Assembly: GCA_963717445.1 (NCBI GenBank)
Contig: OY970334.1
Location: forward strand, 1 to 64,000
DNA from: JAGVPT01 sp963717445
GTDB taxonomy: Bacteria > Bacteroidota > Ignavibacteria > UBA10030 > UBA8401
Length of the DNA stretch: 64,000 nucleotides
Reading direction: 5' to 3'
Shown: piece by piece, positions 33,466-42,684 of the stretch
Layout: every line of letters starts with the position of its first letter
Numbering within the stretch: position 1 is the stretch's first letter
Program-made: the position numbers and the translations under genes
Notes under the pieces: model-generated
What the model saw: the letters and a program-made list of their open reading frames with translations, nothing else
Databases searched by the model: none
What the model was told of the DNA's origin: nothing

Positions 33466-35820
33466 TCAAGCGTCGAGCTGGATTGAAGGCTCGGGATTGA
33501 TCCATGCTTTATTCTGCGGTAATTCCGGTGAGACTTTTTTTGTGATAATAGAAATTTGCGCGGGGTCGAAACCGAACAAGTCTTCAGAGGAAAAAATCGC
33601 GGCGAAATCTTTTTCCGAAAAGAAAGCTTCAAACTTCTTCGAGAATTCTTCCAGCCTCTTCACGTAGTATTCGACATTTTCGTCGGGAAAATTGGCATCC
33701 CATTCGCTTGCCTCTTTTGCATTTTCGAATCCTTTGATATTTGCGCCGGAGCCTGTGTAGTAAAATGATATCCTGTCCCCGGGACGATATGAGCGTGAGG
33801 ATCGGGACGCAAGCTCGTAGCTTGCGGATTTATTCCGTTTCTCGGCCTTGACGTCTCGCTGGTATTCATCGACCGAATCCTTAAGAGTTTCAGTGCGGGC
33901 AAAATCCTTTACATCCAACAGATGCTCCCGAATCGAGCGCTCCATATATAAATAGAGCGCGTGCAAATCTTGAATGCGGTTGTTCATAATGTATTCGACG
34001 CAGTGTTGTACATAGGTTCGGCCGAAATGTTCCATGCTTCGTGAAATGAGCGACAAACCTTTTATCGATATTTTGCCGTCGTATCCCAACAGGGCGTAGT
34101 TTTTCTTCTTGTAGCTCATCATTTTCTCATAGCGGCCGTCAAAACCGAGGTTGATCCCTTCGGGAAGAGTGTCGGACAGGCGTTCCACAAAAAGCCTCTC
34201 CGCTCTTTCGCCTGCAACATTATCCGGCGGGATGCAATACAATCCGTCGGTGTCGACTTCTACAACCTTCCCGTTGTGCAACTCAATGTCGTGAATCATT
34301 TGCTTCAACAATCTCTGTCCCGTTGTTGTTACAACATCGGCCTGAGTATAGTCGTTAAAGAGCGCCCTGGCATACCCGAGATATCCATAAAACGAGTTCA
34401 CCAGAATTTTGAATGAAGACTGCATTGCGTCGAGCCTGGATCGTTCGGCGCCGTTTGCTGCATTCTGCATTTTCTTTTTCGTTTCAAGCCGGAGTTTGGT
34501 GAGATGTCGGAGAACGGAATGGAAGACTTTGAGCACGTCGCTCCGCGGAAGGATATTTTTTGAGATCATGATTGAAGGGTACAGCGATTCGACGTCGGCA
34601 TGAATGATCGGACCGAGGACGCCGGTATAAAAAATATCCGCATAACCACCGCTTGTTTGGGTTCCCGTTTCGGGCTTCGGGAGTGAATAGCGCTGCCGGA
34701 GATATTCGCGCAAGAGGAGAGCTTCAATTTTCGACGCCGAGCCTAGCTTAGCAACAGTGGTGTAATTAAACGGGAGCATTTGCGTAAGGTAGAACGTGCT
34801 CATCGAAAGGCGATCGCTGAGTGCCCGCGTTTCCCTCACGTCGTCCAACGCATATTTTTTCAACGTGTCAGGTTCATTGTCCCAGTACCAGGAAATTTTT
34901 TCCCCGGGGATATATGTTCTATCTGCCGGGGCGATTCCGAAATATTTTGCGGCATACTTTAAAGAATAACTCTCCATCGAACGTTTTATCATATCGTACG
35001 ATTGCACGAGAAGCCATGTATCGATAACCTGCCTCCCTGGAATCTCATAGCTCATGTATTCAACTTCGTTTTCTGCGAACGAAGTGCGCGACCGGACCCC
35101 ACGGGGGGAAGAATTGTCCCTTCCCACCGCAAAATCAAGCCGGTGAAGCTCGCAACGTTTTAACAAATAGGGCAAATCGAAATTAAAGATATTGTGCCCT
35201 TCGATGACATCGGGATTTTTTTTCTGTATGATGTCTATGCATTCGGTAAGAAGTTCTTTTTCTCCCATGTGTTTTCCCCCGAGAATGATCTCCCATCCGT
35301 GATTGTCGGAAAGAGAAATCAGAATGATCCTGTCTTCGGGGCGTTCGGCGTTGCTGAATTTGTAGCTTTTCGAATAGGTTTCGATGTCGAGTTGCATTCG
35401 ATAGATATCTGCAAACTCCATACCCTTGAAAAGAGTCTTACCCGACTGCATTAAGAATTGCGTGTTTGTGTCCGGGCGAAGGAAGATGTGTTCCGTGTCC
35501 GTGTACGAATCGATTCTCCCCTCCTGTGCTTGGTTGACCTTGTCGAGAACATATCGGACAGCATCCCACATATCATGCACGCGTTGAAAAGCACAGACGT
35601 ATTGGTAGAAGTTGTTTCCGTCAAGCTTTTTCAGCCAAAACGGCTTTGAAAATCCGTCAATAAAGCGGCTTTCAGACAGGTGAAAGAACGGAAAAAATTC
35701 CTCATCGCTATGAGTAACCGCCGTATCATTTCGCTTGTACACGCGCACGGTAGAATCATCCACTGTATGGATGGCGACAATATGCTGCTCTTTATTATGG
35801 CCGAAAAGAAGAGTATCCAT
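33466..35820 (-). CDS. family B DNA polymerase
   Basis: 784 residues. The exonuclease motifs are present: LDIETYS (Exo I), HNIFNFDLPYL (Exo II) and YALDDVRETRAL (Exo III). Polymerase motif A is ADVESLYPSIM, motif B KILVNSFYGYLG and motif C VEVDTDGLY. Thus both proofreading and polymerase activities should be intact. The gene resembles archaeal-like PolB found in scattered Bacteroidota and Chlorobi lineages rather than E. coli Pol II in length. A role in repair or translesion synthesis is likely. It is alone on its strand; no Shine-Dalgarno is obvious before ATG 35820. Confidence 0.93.
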   Translation of the reverse strand: MDTLLFGHNKEQHIVAIHTVDDSTVRVYKRNDTAVTHSDEEFFPFFHLSESRFIDGFSKPFWLKKLDGNNFYQYVCAFQRVHDMWDAVRYVLDKVNQAQEGRIDSYTDTEHIFLRPDTNTQFLMQSGKTLFKGMEFADIYRMQLDIETYSKSYKFSNAERPEDRIILISLSDNHGWEIILGGKHMGEKELLTECIDIIQKKNPDVIEGHNIFNFDLPYLLKRCELHRLDFAVGRDNSSPRGVRSRTSFAENEVEYMSYEIPGRQVIDTWLLVQSYDMIKRSMESYSLKYAAKYFGIAPADRTYIPGEKISWYWDNEPDTLKKYALDDVRETRALSDRLSMSTFYLTQMLPFNYTTVAKLGSASKIEALLLREYLRQRYSLPKPETGTQTSGGYADIFYTGVLGPIIHADVESLYPSIMISKNILPRSDVLKVFHSVLRHLTKLRLETKKKMQNAANGAERSRLDAMQSSFKILVNSFYGYLGYARALFNDYTQADVVTTTGQRLLKQMIHDIELHNGKVVEVDTDGLYCIPPDNVAGERAERLFVERLSDTLPEGINLGFDGRYEKMMSYKKKNYALLGYDGKISIKGLSLISRSMEHFGRTYVQHCVEYIMNNRIQDLHALYLYMERSIREHLLDVKDFARTETLKDSVDEYQRDVKAEKRNKSASYELASRSSRSYRPGDRISFYYTGSGANIKGFENAKEASEWDANFPDENVEYYVKRLEEFSKKFEAFFSEKDFAAIFSSEDLFGFDPAQISIITKKVSPELPQNKAWINPEPSIQLDA

Positions 35821-36045
35821 AATAAGAAAGTAGAAAAGTGATGAGAGAAAATCAATTCAATCGGAAGAACAAGGATCGGCAATGACAGAAGGATGTTCCT
35901 ATCATGTATCGATGTAGGACGGCACTGTTTCGGTAAAAAAGGGGGAAAACGGGGACTCACAATCGTATTGCAAAGTGGATTGGATTTCTTCGAAGGAGTC
36001 CTTTCAGGCAAGCCGGCAGGATTGTTGCTTTATGGAAATTTATCG

Positions 36046-36132
36046 CGGAGAGGGTGGGATTCGAACCCACGATACCGTTACCGGTATACCACCTTTCCAG
36101 GGTGGCCAATTCAACCGCTCTTGCACCTCTCC
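36046..36132 (-). tRNA. tRNA-Ser (anticodon GGA)
   Basis: 87 bases on the minus strand: acceptor GGAGAGG/CCTCTCC, discriminator G, anticodon stem CCACC/GGTGG with loop CTGGAAA, long variable arm (TATACCGGTAACGGTATC) and GGTTCGAAT T-arm. Confidence 0.96.
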
Positions 36133-36183
36133 GAAATATGTTTGTCCGTTATGTCGCGATGGGCGTGTTACGAAAAATAATTT

Positions 36184-36990
36184 TCAAAAATCTTCGACCT
36201 TTAAAGTTTCTATTTTTCCTGCCATCTCATCAAAAATGGCGCGAGAAACATAGGTAATGTGAATCTCTAATTTTTTGTTCCGTCCGGCCAGGGACAAGAC
36301 GATATATGACCGGCCGAATTCCCATAGTTCATACTTTTTGGCGAAGCCGAGTTGAACGCTTTCAATAGTGCTCAAATACGATTCATCTACCTTTGAGAAT
36401 CCTCTTCGGGCGGGTTTCCCGTATTTTGTTTCCAGGGTCGCCCTGTAATTCTCGAACGAATCGAGGAATTCAAATTTGGAAATTGCTTTCACATGCGGTG
36501 TTACTTTGACAATGAATAACCGGTCGTTATCGAATTGATAGTCAACTAGTGCGTTTACTCCTGCCAGTGAACTTGTGTATTCAAAGCCGTTAGTAATATC
36601 CTCAATATCGTTTTCGTTCACACCGTTGTGACTGACAAGATCTTCGTGTACCTCCCGGCGTTTCATCCCCCAATGGGCATCTTGATAGCCGTTCGGGTCT
36701 GATGAACTGACCGTGGAAGCTAAGTTCTTTATTGGGAGATCTTGAGACACTGTGTCTTTATGGGGAACGGTGGCTACAACTGTATTAGACGAATATAAGG
36801 CCGTCATCTCCTTGTTTGCCGCGACACTATCTATTTCTTTTCCTGAGAAAGTGTCGGCCGGCATATTTGAAGATACAGCAGTATCTAGGCCGGCTATACT
36901 TCTTGTGCGAGTGCCATTGTGGAGGGCTTGTCCATACAAAACAAAAAGAGGAATCGTAGCCAAAAAAAGAGTTATAAATATTCTATACAT
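36184..36990 (-). CDS. secreted hypothetical protein
   Basis: 268 residues with a signal peptide (IFITLFLATIPLFVLYG-Q). A Ser/Thr-rich linker spans ~25-100. Residues ~105-265 form one alpha/beta domain starting DAHWGMKRREVHEDL, a motif (WGM...EV) seen in small periplasmic domains of unknown role, and ending in beta strands (YIVLSLAGRNKKLEIHITYV). It lies between two tRNA-Ser genes. Confidence 0.75.
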   Translation of the reverse strand: MYRIFITLFLATIPLFVLYGQALHNGTRTRSIAGLDTAVSSNMPADTFSGKEIDSVAANKEMTALYSSNTVVATVPHKDTVSQDLPIKNLASTVSSSDPNGYQDAHWGMKRREVHEDLVSHNGVNENDIEDITNGFEYTSSLAGVNALVDYQFDNDRLFIVKVTPHVKAISKFEFLDSFENYRATLETKYGKPARRGFSKVDESYLSTIESVQLGFAKKYELWEFGRSYIVLSLAGRNKKLEIHITYVSRAIFDEMAGKIETLKVEDF

Positions 36991-37116
36991 TAATACATTA
37001 ATGGATGGCTGATGATGAAAATGCTTAATCTCGCAATTAGTGGAGATGGTGGATACGCACGAGGGAGGCTCTTACGCAGAATCCACGATCCCACTCCATC
37101 GCGTTACAAAAATCCA

Positions 37117-37208
<92 letters not shown>

Positions 37209-37216
37209 GAAATAGC

Positions 37217-37462
37217 TCAGTCGATAATTTTGTTTTTGCGCAGCCAGTTATAGCCGCTGACTGATTTAAAAAATCTCTCTCTTGCGAACGCTTCTTTTCT
37301 GCTTTCGAAAGATTCAGAATAGGCGAGAACAAAAGGCTTAGGTCTCATGGTATATGTTGCCGCTCCCGAATTGCGCTCCTTTAATCTTAGCCCGATGTCC
37401 TTTGTACTTCCGTAATAATGACTCCCATCTTTCAAACTACGAAGGACATAGGCATAAAACAT
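37217..37462 (-). CDS. GIY-YIG nuclease domain protein inserted at tRNA-Ser
   Basis: 81 residues, about the size of stand-alone UPF0213-type GIY-YIG proteins. MFYAYVLRSLKDGSHYYGST carries the two tyrosine motifs (GIY as YAYVL, YIG as YYG), RLKERNSG the conserved arginine, and EAFARERFFK the metal-binding glutamate, so the catalytic set appears complete. GGGGA lies ahead of the start. It is flanked by direct repeats of tRNA-Ser, with the broken copy upstream and the intact copy downstream, which indicates mobility into the tRNA gene. Confidence 0.9.
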   Translation of the reverse strand: MFYAYVLRSLKDGSHYYGSTKDIGLRLKERNSGAATYTMRPKPFVLAYSESFESRKEAFARERFFKSVSGYNWLRKNKIID

Positions 37463-37484
37463 TTTTTCCCCAGCTTTTACATAT

Positions 37485-37549
37485 CGGTTTTCGAGACCGG
37501 CTCTTTCTTCCGAAGGAATCCCTCCGGGAAACCACTCAGACGCCTCTCC
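37485..37549 (-). pseudogene. broken tRNA-Ser 5' half with 22-bp insert in the D loop
   Basis: On the minus strand GGAGAGGCGTCTGAGTGGTT and then GAAAGAGCCGGTCTCG continuing to AAAACCG match the intact tRNA-Ser(CGA), except one base and a 22-bp insert (37508-37529). The insert is two 11-bp hairpins in tandem, TTCCgaaGGAA and TCCCtccGGGA on the plus strand. Matching stops in the anticodon stem. It cannot form a tRNA. Confidence 0.85.
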
Positions 37550-37562
37550 GAAAAGTTGTTTA

Positions 37563-37592
37563 CAAATATATTCAATTTTGCTTGAAAAGCAA
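37563..37592 (-). promoter_or_regulatory. tRNA-Ser promoter upstream of the broken copy
   Basis: On the minus strand TTG, 19 bases, then TATATTTG, ending 13 bases before the broken tRNA's first base. This is probably the original tRNA promoter and now would transcribe the broken copy, the GIY-YIG gene and the intact tRNA together. Confidence 0.5.
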
Positions 37593-37772
37593 TTTTGCCT
37601 TCATTGACTATCGCCCGGCTTTTTGGTAATTTCAAGTGTCCCTTAGACTGTGAAATATTTTAAAAATATCCTTTCGCTTGGAACTCTATCGGAATTTTTG
37701 GGTTACATACTTACGAATACAAAAATGTTATTCTTTATCGTTCATTTTTAAAAAATAAGAAAGGATACAGCA

Positions 37773-38240
37773 ATGTCGGTTACAGTTGGTTCAAAAGCGC
37801 CGCAGTTCACTCTTGTTGACACAACAAAAACACCGCGGTCCCCAATTTCTGAATTCGCAGGCAAGAAAGTTGTTTTGCTCTTTTACCCCGGCGCATTTAC
37901 GGGCGTTTGCGACAAAGAGATGTGCAACTTTCGCGATTCCATGTCAGCGTACAATAACCTCAATGCCCAGGTTATCGGAATCAGTGTTGACAGCCCGTGG
38001 GCAAACAAGGCATTTGCCGAGCATTACAAATTAAACTTCCCCCTTCTTTCTGATTTTGATCGAATAGTTATTAGGCAATACGGTATCGTGTTCGAAGGCC
38101 TGGGAGGGGTGAAAGGGTACACCGTGGCGAAGCGTGCAGTATACGTTATTGATGAAAAAGGTGTAGTGAAGTATGCATGGGTTACGGATACGCCCGGCGT
38201 TGAGCCGCCTTACGATGAGGTTAAGAAGGCAATCGCATAG
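37773..38240 (+). CDS. peroxiredoxin (AhpE/Prx5-like)
   Basis: 155 residues, thioredoxin fold. The peroxidatic site is YPGAFTGVCDKEMCNFRD (PxxxTxxC with a second Cys five residues later), followed by QVIGISVDSPWANKAFAEHY. It reduces hydrogen peroxide and organic peroxides with thiol donors in the cytoplasm. A second peroxiredoxin gene begins 8 bp downstream; the two probably form an operon against oxidative stress. Confidence 0.93.
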   Translation: MSVTVGSKAPQFTLVDTTKTPRSPISEFAGKKVVLLFYPGAFTGVCDKEMCNFRDSMSAYNNLNAQVIGISVDSPWANKAFAEHYKLNFPLLSDFDRIVIRQYGIVFEGLGGVKGYTVAKRAVYVIDEKGVVKYAWVTDTPGVEPPYDEVKKAIA

Positions 38241-38248
38241 GGCTGAAT

Positions 38249-38710
38249 ATGGCTGAACTAAAAATTGGTGTCGAGGCTCCGGATTTTTCCCTCACCGGAG
38301 ATGACGGAAAAACACATTCGCTCAAAGAGTTTAGGGGGAAAAAAGTTGTGCTGTATTTTTACCCTAAAGATAACACTTCCGGGTGTACGAAGGAGGCATG
38401 CTCGTTTCGTGACAACCTGTCGTCCATCAAGAAGAAGGGGGCGGTTCTCATCGGTGTCAGTGCTGACGGCACGGAATCGCACAAGAAGTTCATTTCAAAA
38501 TACGATTTGAATTTTCCCCTGTTAAGCGACGAAGGCAAAACTGTTCTTGAAAAATATGGCGTATGGAAGCTTAAGAGCTTTATGGGACGCAAGTACATGG
38601 GCATCGAGCGAACAACGTTGATTATTGATGAGAAAGGGAAAATATCTCATATCTTTTCGAAAGTGAAAGTCGAAAACCACACAACGGAAGTTCTCGCCGC
38701 GCTTTCGTAA
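38249..38710 (+). CDS. bcp: thioredoxin-dependent thiol peroxidase (BCP-type)
   Basis: 153 residues. FYPKDNTSGCTKEACSFRDN contains the BCP signature with peroxidatic and resolving cysteines in CxxxxC. IGVSADGTESHKKF and RTTLIIDEKGKI are usual. It removes peroxides using thioredoxin. It is adjacent to the first peroxiredoxin. Confidence 0.94.
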   Translation: MAELKIGVEAPDFSLTGDDGKTHSLKEFRGKKVVLYFYPKDNTSGCTKEACSFRDNLSSIKKKGAVLIGVSADGTESHKKFISKYDLNFPLLSDEGKTVLEKYGVWKLKSFMGRKYMGIERTTLIIDEKGKISHIFSKVKVENHTTEVLAALS

Positions 38711-39225
38711 CAATGCCATCATCGGATTGTCTACGAGATTACAATTCGAATATCAAGATCGAGATCGCGCGTGGCACTATCGAGAAGCAGTAACGCTTCA
38801 TTTGAAGGAACTATCGGGATTGGCATTCGGAGCAATCAACGTGAAAGGGCAGAGGCGACACCGGCCTTGTTTTTTCGGTAGGTGCACAAAGCATGTATGA
38901 ACGGGGAGAATTCGAAATCACTGGGACAAACCGCTAGCGCGTGCGAAGGGACTCGGTGTAGACGTGGAAGCGATCATGAAAGAGGTACAACACAAACCTG
39001 TCGCAGTTTAACCATGCGGTTCCGGAAAAAGCTTGGCATTTGCTTGATTAACCCTAACAATCAGTTGCTGTAGCAGTTGGGTAAATGAAATTGGAGTGGC
39101 GCTGGTAAATTGCGTTGCCAGTTGAGGGATTGAACGTCAATTATCGGATGAATCATTGGACGTTCTATGAAACTGTCACAGGGCAGAGCCTTGGCAATAA
39201 TTTTGAATGTTATCATAGAAAAAAA
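38711..39225. other. gene-free stretch with possible decayed coding remnants
   Basis: Several short frames read protein-like for 20-30 codons before hitting stops, for example 38925-39011 (LARAKGLGVDVEAIMKEVQH then stop). No family is recognised and no RNA or repeat is seen. It looks like a decayed gene. Confidence 0.4.
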
Positions 39226-39636
39226 ATGATGTACGTAACCAGAAAAGCCCACTTCAGTGCAGCTCACCGGCTGTTTAATCCTACATTCTCCGATGAAGAA
39301 AATCTTGACGTGTATGATAAATGCGCCAATCCAAACGGCCACGGACATAACTACGATCTTGAGATCACCGTGGCCGGTGAGGCCGACCCGAAAACGGGAT
39401 ATGTCATCGACTTGAAAAAGCTTAAAAGAATCATCGAAGAACATTTCGTCAGCAAAGTTGACCATAAGCACCTTAACTACGATGTCGAATTTCTCAAAGG
39501 CATCGTGCCGACGGCAGAAAATATCGCTGCTGCTTGTTGGAACCAACTTGCGCCCCATATCCTCGAAGGGCGTCTTTTTTCTGTGAAGCTTTATGAGACG
39601 CAGAATAATTTTGTGGAATATAAAGGAGGGGCATAA
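39226..39636 (+). CDS. 6-pyruvoyl-tetrahydropterin synthase/QueD family
   Basis: 136 residues from ATG 39226 (or 39229); the longer upstream frame lacks family similarity. HFSAAHRL and NPNGHGHNYDLEI give the zinc-binding histidines; the cysteine in YDKCANPNGHG is the catalytic one; VIDLKKLK, VDHKHLNYD and PTAENIAAACW complete the family. It acts on 7,8-dihydroneopterin triphosphate. Directly coupled to folE (TAATG) and followed by two SDRs, it is more likely PTPS for biopterin than QueD for queuosine. Confidence 0.9.
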   Translation: MMYVTRKAHFSAAHRLFNPTFSDEENLDVYDKCANPNGHGHNYDLEITVAGEADPKTGYVIDLKKLKRIIEEHFVSKVDHKHLNYDVEFLKGIVPTAENIAAACWNQLAPHILEGRLFSVKLYETQNNFVEYKGGA

Positions 39637-40217
39637 TGGCTACTTCGTTATCCCGGAAAATGGAAATGAAAGAGGTCATTCATCAATTGTTGATCGGTGT
39701 CGGTGAAGACCCTTCGCGGGAAGGATTGCTCAAAACGCCATCACGAGTTGCCGAGTCGTTGAAATTTCTCACCAAAGGATATACGGAGAATGCTCGGACG
39801 ATTCTTAATGGGGCGGTGTTCAAGGAAAAATACAGCGAGATGGTCATCGTGAAGGATATTGATTTTTTCAGTTTGTGCGAACATCATCTCCTCCCGTTTT
39901 ATGGAAGAGTTCACGTTGCATATATTCCGAAAGGTAAAATTGTCGGATTGAGTAAAATTGCGCGCCTCGTCGAGATGTTCAGCCGCCGGCTTCAAGTGCA
40001 GGAGCGAATGACGCAAGAAATTGCCCAGACGATTTTTGATGCACTGCACCCCGAGGGAGTCGGCGTTGTGTGTGAAGCCCGCCATCTCTGCATGATGATG
40101 CGGGGGATTGAAAAGCAGAGCTCTCAGGCAACGACAAGCGCAATGCTGGGAGAATTCCGGAATGACAGCAAAACCCGGTCAGAATTTCTCACCCTTATCG
40201 GCAGCAAGTCCGCGTAA
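39636..40217 (+). CDS. folE: GTP cyclohydrolase I
   Basis: 193 residues. EDPSREGLLKTPSRVAESL, SLCEHHLLPFYGRVHVAYIP (zinc Cys and His), IVGLSKIARLVEMFSRRLQV and EARHLCMMMRGI (second zinc Cys) are textbook. It converts GTP to dihydroneopterin triphosphate, the first step to folate and biopterin. Its start overlaps the PTPS stop; a sepiapterin-reductase-like gene follows 10 bp later. Confidence 0.97.
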   Translation: MATSLSRKMEMKEVIHQLLIGVGEDPSREGLLKTPSRVAESLKFLTKGYTENARTILNGAVFKEKYSEMVIVKDIDFFSLCEHHLLPFYGRVHVAYIPKGKIVGLSKIARLVEMFSRRLQVQERMTQEIAQTIFDALHPEGVGVVCEARHLCMMMRGIEKQSSQATTSAMLGEFRNDSKTRSEFLTLIGSKSA

Positions 40218-40227
40218 GTACGATTTC

Positions 40228-40947
40228 ATGTCAGTTAAAAAAATTCCGGTTGTTTGGGTTACAGGTGCAAGCCGAGGCATCGGCGCGGCTATCGCTCACG
40301 TGTTTGGGGTGGCAGGAGCGCATGTTGTGTTGTCGGGAAGAAATGTTCGTGGACTTCGGCAGAATGCGCGAAAGATAACGAGGTCGGGCGGTCACGCTTC
40401 AGTCGTACAATGTGACGTTGGGTCGGAAAAAAGCGTGCTCTTTGCCTTCAAAACAATTTCCAAACAATTTGGCCGGGTTGATGTTCTTGTGAATAATGCC
40501 GGAGTGACATACTTTAAACCGTTCGAAAAAACAACGGTGAAAGAGTATGACCGAGTAATGGCAACGAATTTGAGGGGTGTATTTTTGTGTATAAAGTCGG
40601 TTCTTCCCGGCATGGTGCGGCGAAGAGACGGTTGTATTATCAACATTTTATCGGTGAGTGCGATTACCACGTTTAAGAATTCGTCAGCGTATGCCGCAAC
40701 GAAAGCCGGCGTACTTGCCCTTTCTCGTGGCTTGCGTGCTGAAGTCAGGAAAAAAGGCATCCGCGTCATCAACGTGTTGCCCGGTGCAGTGGAGACAAAG
40801 ATGTGGAGTCCGAAAGAACGGAAAAAATATCATGATAAAATGATGCAGCCCGAAGATGTTGCAGAAGCTGTAATTTCTGTCTTTCGGCAGTCAAAACGGC
40901 TTCTTACGGAAGAAATTGTTATTCGTCCTGTAGAAGGGGATTTGTAA
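40228..40947 (+). CDS. SDR, sepiapterin-reductase-like
   Basis: 239 residues from ATG 40228. NADP-binding WVTGASRGIGAAIAHVFG, NNAGVTYFKPF and catalytic SAYAATKAGV (YxxxK) are present. The C-terminal part, PGAVETKMW, MMQPEDVAEAVIS and EEIVIRPVEGDL, resembles what I recall of Chlorobium tepidum sepiapterin reductase. With FolE and PTPS upstream it would reduce 6-pyruvoyl-tetrahydropterin to tetrahydrobiopterin. Substrate is inferred from this context. Confidence 0.85.
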   Translation: MSVKKIPVVWVTGASRGIGAAIAHVFGVAGAHVVLSGRNVRGLRQNARKITRSGGHASVVQCDVGSEKSVLFAFKTISKQFGRVDVLVNNAGVTYFKPFEKTTVKEYDRVMATNLRGVFLCIKSVLPGMVRRRDGCIINILSVSAITTFKNSSAYAATKAGVLALSRGLRAEVRKKGIRVINVLPGAVETKMWSPKERKKYHDKMMQPEDVAEAVISVFRQSKRLLTEEIVIRPVEGDL

Positions 40948-40950
40948 AAT

Positions 40951-41664
40951 ATGAGCGAGACGCTGAAAAATAAAACCGCCGTTGTCACCGGTGCGAGCCG
41001 GGGGATCGGAAAATCGATCGCTCTTTCTTTGGCCAATGCCGGAGTCAATGTTGTTCTCGCCGCGCGCAGTCAAAACGATTTGGAATCTGCAGCAAACGAA
41101 ATTCGAAAGAATGGCGGGCAATGCATTGTCATCCAAGCCGATGTTTCGGAAGAAACCGAAGTCATTCGTCTTATGGAGAAGACAACGGAAACATTCGGCA
41201 CGATTGACATTCTGGTAAACAACGCCGGCTACGGCATCTTTTCCAAAGTCGTCGATACCGCCGTCGGGGATTTCGACGGCATGATGAGTGTGAATTTACG
41301 CGGCGTCTTCTTATGCTGTAAAGCGGTGCTTCCTACGATGATTCGCCAGAAGAGAGGCGCGATCATCAACATCGCTTCTTTAGCTGGAAAGAATTCGTTC
41401 GTGGGCGGAGCTACCTATTCTGCGACAAAGTGGGGCCTTCTCGGATTTTCACGATCGCTGATGCTGGAAGTGCGTGATTTCAATATCCGTGTAGTGACAA
41501 TTTGTCCCGGTTCGGTGAACACCTCGTTCTCGGATCACTCTAAAGATTCGGACAAAATTATTCAGCCCCAGGATGTCGCTGATACTGTCTTATTCGCGCT
41601 CACGATGCCGGCGCGAAGCAATGTCAGTGAAATCGATATTCGCCCGACGGTGAAACCGAAGTAA
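40951..41664 (+). CDS. short-chain dehydrogenase/reductase
   Basis: 237 residues starting 3 bp after the previous SDR. AVVTGASRGIGKSIALSLAN, LVNNAGYGIF and ATYSATKWGLLGFS are the SDR motifs. It is a paralogue of its neighbour and may catalyse a second reduction in pterin synthesis, or act on another substrate; FabG-like activity cannot be excluded. Confidence 0.88.
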   Translation: MSETLKNKTAVVTGASRGIGKSIALSLANAGVNVVLAARSQNDLESAANEIRKNGGQCIVIQADVSEETEVIRLMEKTTETFGTIDILVNNAGYGIFSKVVDTAVGDFDGMMSVNLRGVFLCCKAVLPTMIRQKRGAIINIASLAGKNSFVGGATYSATKWGLLGFSRSLMLEVRDFNIRVVTICPGSVNTSFSDHSKDSDKIIQPQDVADTVLFALTMPARSNVSEIDIRPTVKPK

Positions 41665-41682
41665 CATTCTTTGCATGACTTT

Positions 41683-42681
41683 ATGGAAATTTTTGATATA
41701 ACGATCATCGGCGGGGGACCGGTCGGGTTGTTTGCTTCGTTCTACGCCGGCCTTCGCCACATGAAGACGAAAATTATCGATGCTCTTCCGGAATTGGGGG
41801 GCCAGTTGACCGCATTGTACCCCGAAAAATATATTTATGATGTCGCAGGATTCCCTAAAGTCGTTGCAAAAGATCTTGCTAAGAATCTCATCGAGCAGGG
41901 GCTCCATCATCACCCCACTGTCTGTTTGAATCAAAAAGTTGAGTCGCTTCGTCCGGATGAAATCGACGGGCAACACATTCTCACATTGTCGACACATAAG
42001 GGAGGAGCTCATCATACAAAAGCGCTGCTTCTTACCGTTGGCATCGGCGCGTTCGTGCCGCGCAGGCTCGATTTCCCAGGTTTAGATTCGTTGGAAAATC
42101 GTTACGTTCATTATTTCGTGAAAGACAAATCTATTTTCAAAGATAAAGACCTTTTGATTGTCGGTGGAGGAGACAGCGCTGTTGACTGGGCGCTTAATTT
42201 GCAGGATACCGCAAAGCATATTACTCTTATTCATCGGCGCGATGAGTTCCGGGCCCACGAGGATAGCGTAAAAAAATTGATGTCGTCCAATGCTGAAGTC
42301 AAACTTTGGTTCGAAGTCGATTCCGTTGCCGGTAATTCTTCCATCGACCATGTCGTTATCAAGAACAATAGAACCGGTGAATTGGAAACACTGAAGGCTG
42401 ACCATCTTCTTCTTAATTTGGGGTTCGTCGCCAGCCTTGGCCCGCTCCGGGACTGGGGTTTGGAGATTGAAAAGGGGGATATTAAAGTCACCACAAAGAT
42501 GGAAACAAATATTCCCGGCATTTATGCCGCCGGTGATATTGCAACGTTTCCGGGGAAGCTTAAGCTTATCGCGACAGGCTTTGGCGAGGCTGCGATCGCC
42601 GTCAATAACATCAAATCGTTCATCGATCCAAAAGCAAGATTTTTTCCCGGGCACAGCAGCGATTTGAAATCGAAACAATAA
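41683..42681 (+). CDS. ferredoxin--NADP reductase (thioredoxin-reductase-like type)
   Basis: 332 residues from ATG 41683. FAD site DITIIGGGPVGLFASFY, ELGGQLTALYPEKYIYDVAG, NADP site LIVGGGDSAVDWAL and C-terminal IYAAGDIATFPGKLKLI are typical of the YumC/Chlorobium-type FNR. It lacks the redox-active CxxC of thioredoxin reductase, as expected. It moves electrons between ferredoxin and NADPH. The dehydrogenase gene downstream starts 3 bp after its stop. Confidence 0.93.
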   Translation: MEIFDITIIGGGPVGLFASFYAGLRHMKTKIIDALPELGGQLTALYPEKYIYDVAGFPKVVAKDLAKNLIEQGLHHHPTVCLNQKVESLRPDEIDGQHILTLSTHKGGAHHTKALLLTVGIGAFVPRRLDFPGLDSLENRYVHYFVKDKSIFKDKDLLIVGGGDSAVDWALNLQDTAKHITLIHRRDEFRAHEDSVKKLMSSNAEVKLWFEVDSVAGNSSIDHVVIKNNRTGELETLKADHLLLNLGFVASLGPLRDWGLEIEKGDIKVTTKMETNIPGIYAAGDIATFPGKLKLIATGFGEAAIAVNNIKSFIDPKARFFPGHSSDLKSKQ

Positions 42682-42684
42682 ACG

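Noticed and set aside
36054..36257. Three plus-strand ORFs across tRNA-Ser(GGA)
   Set aside because: They are shadow translations through a tRNA (GGIRTHDTVTGIP type), a common annotation artefact.
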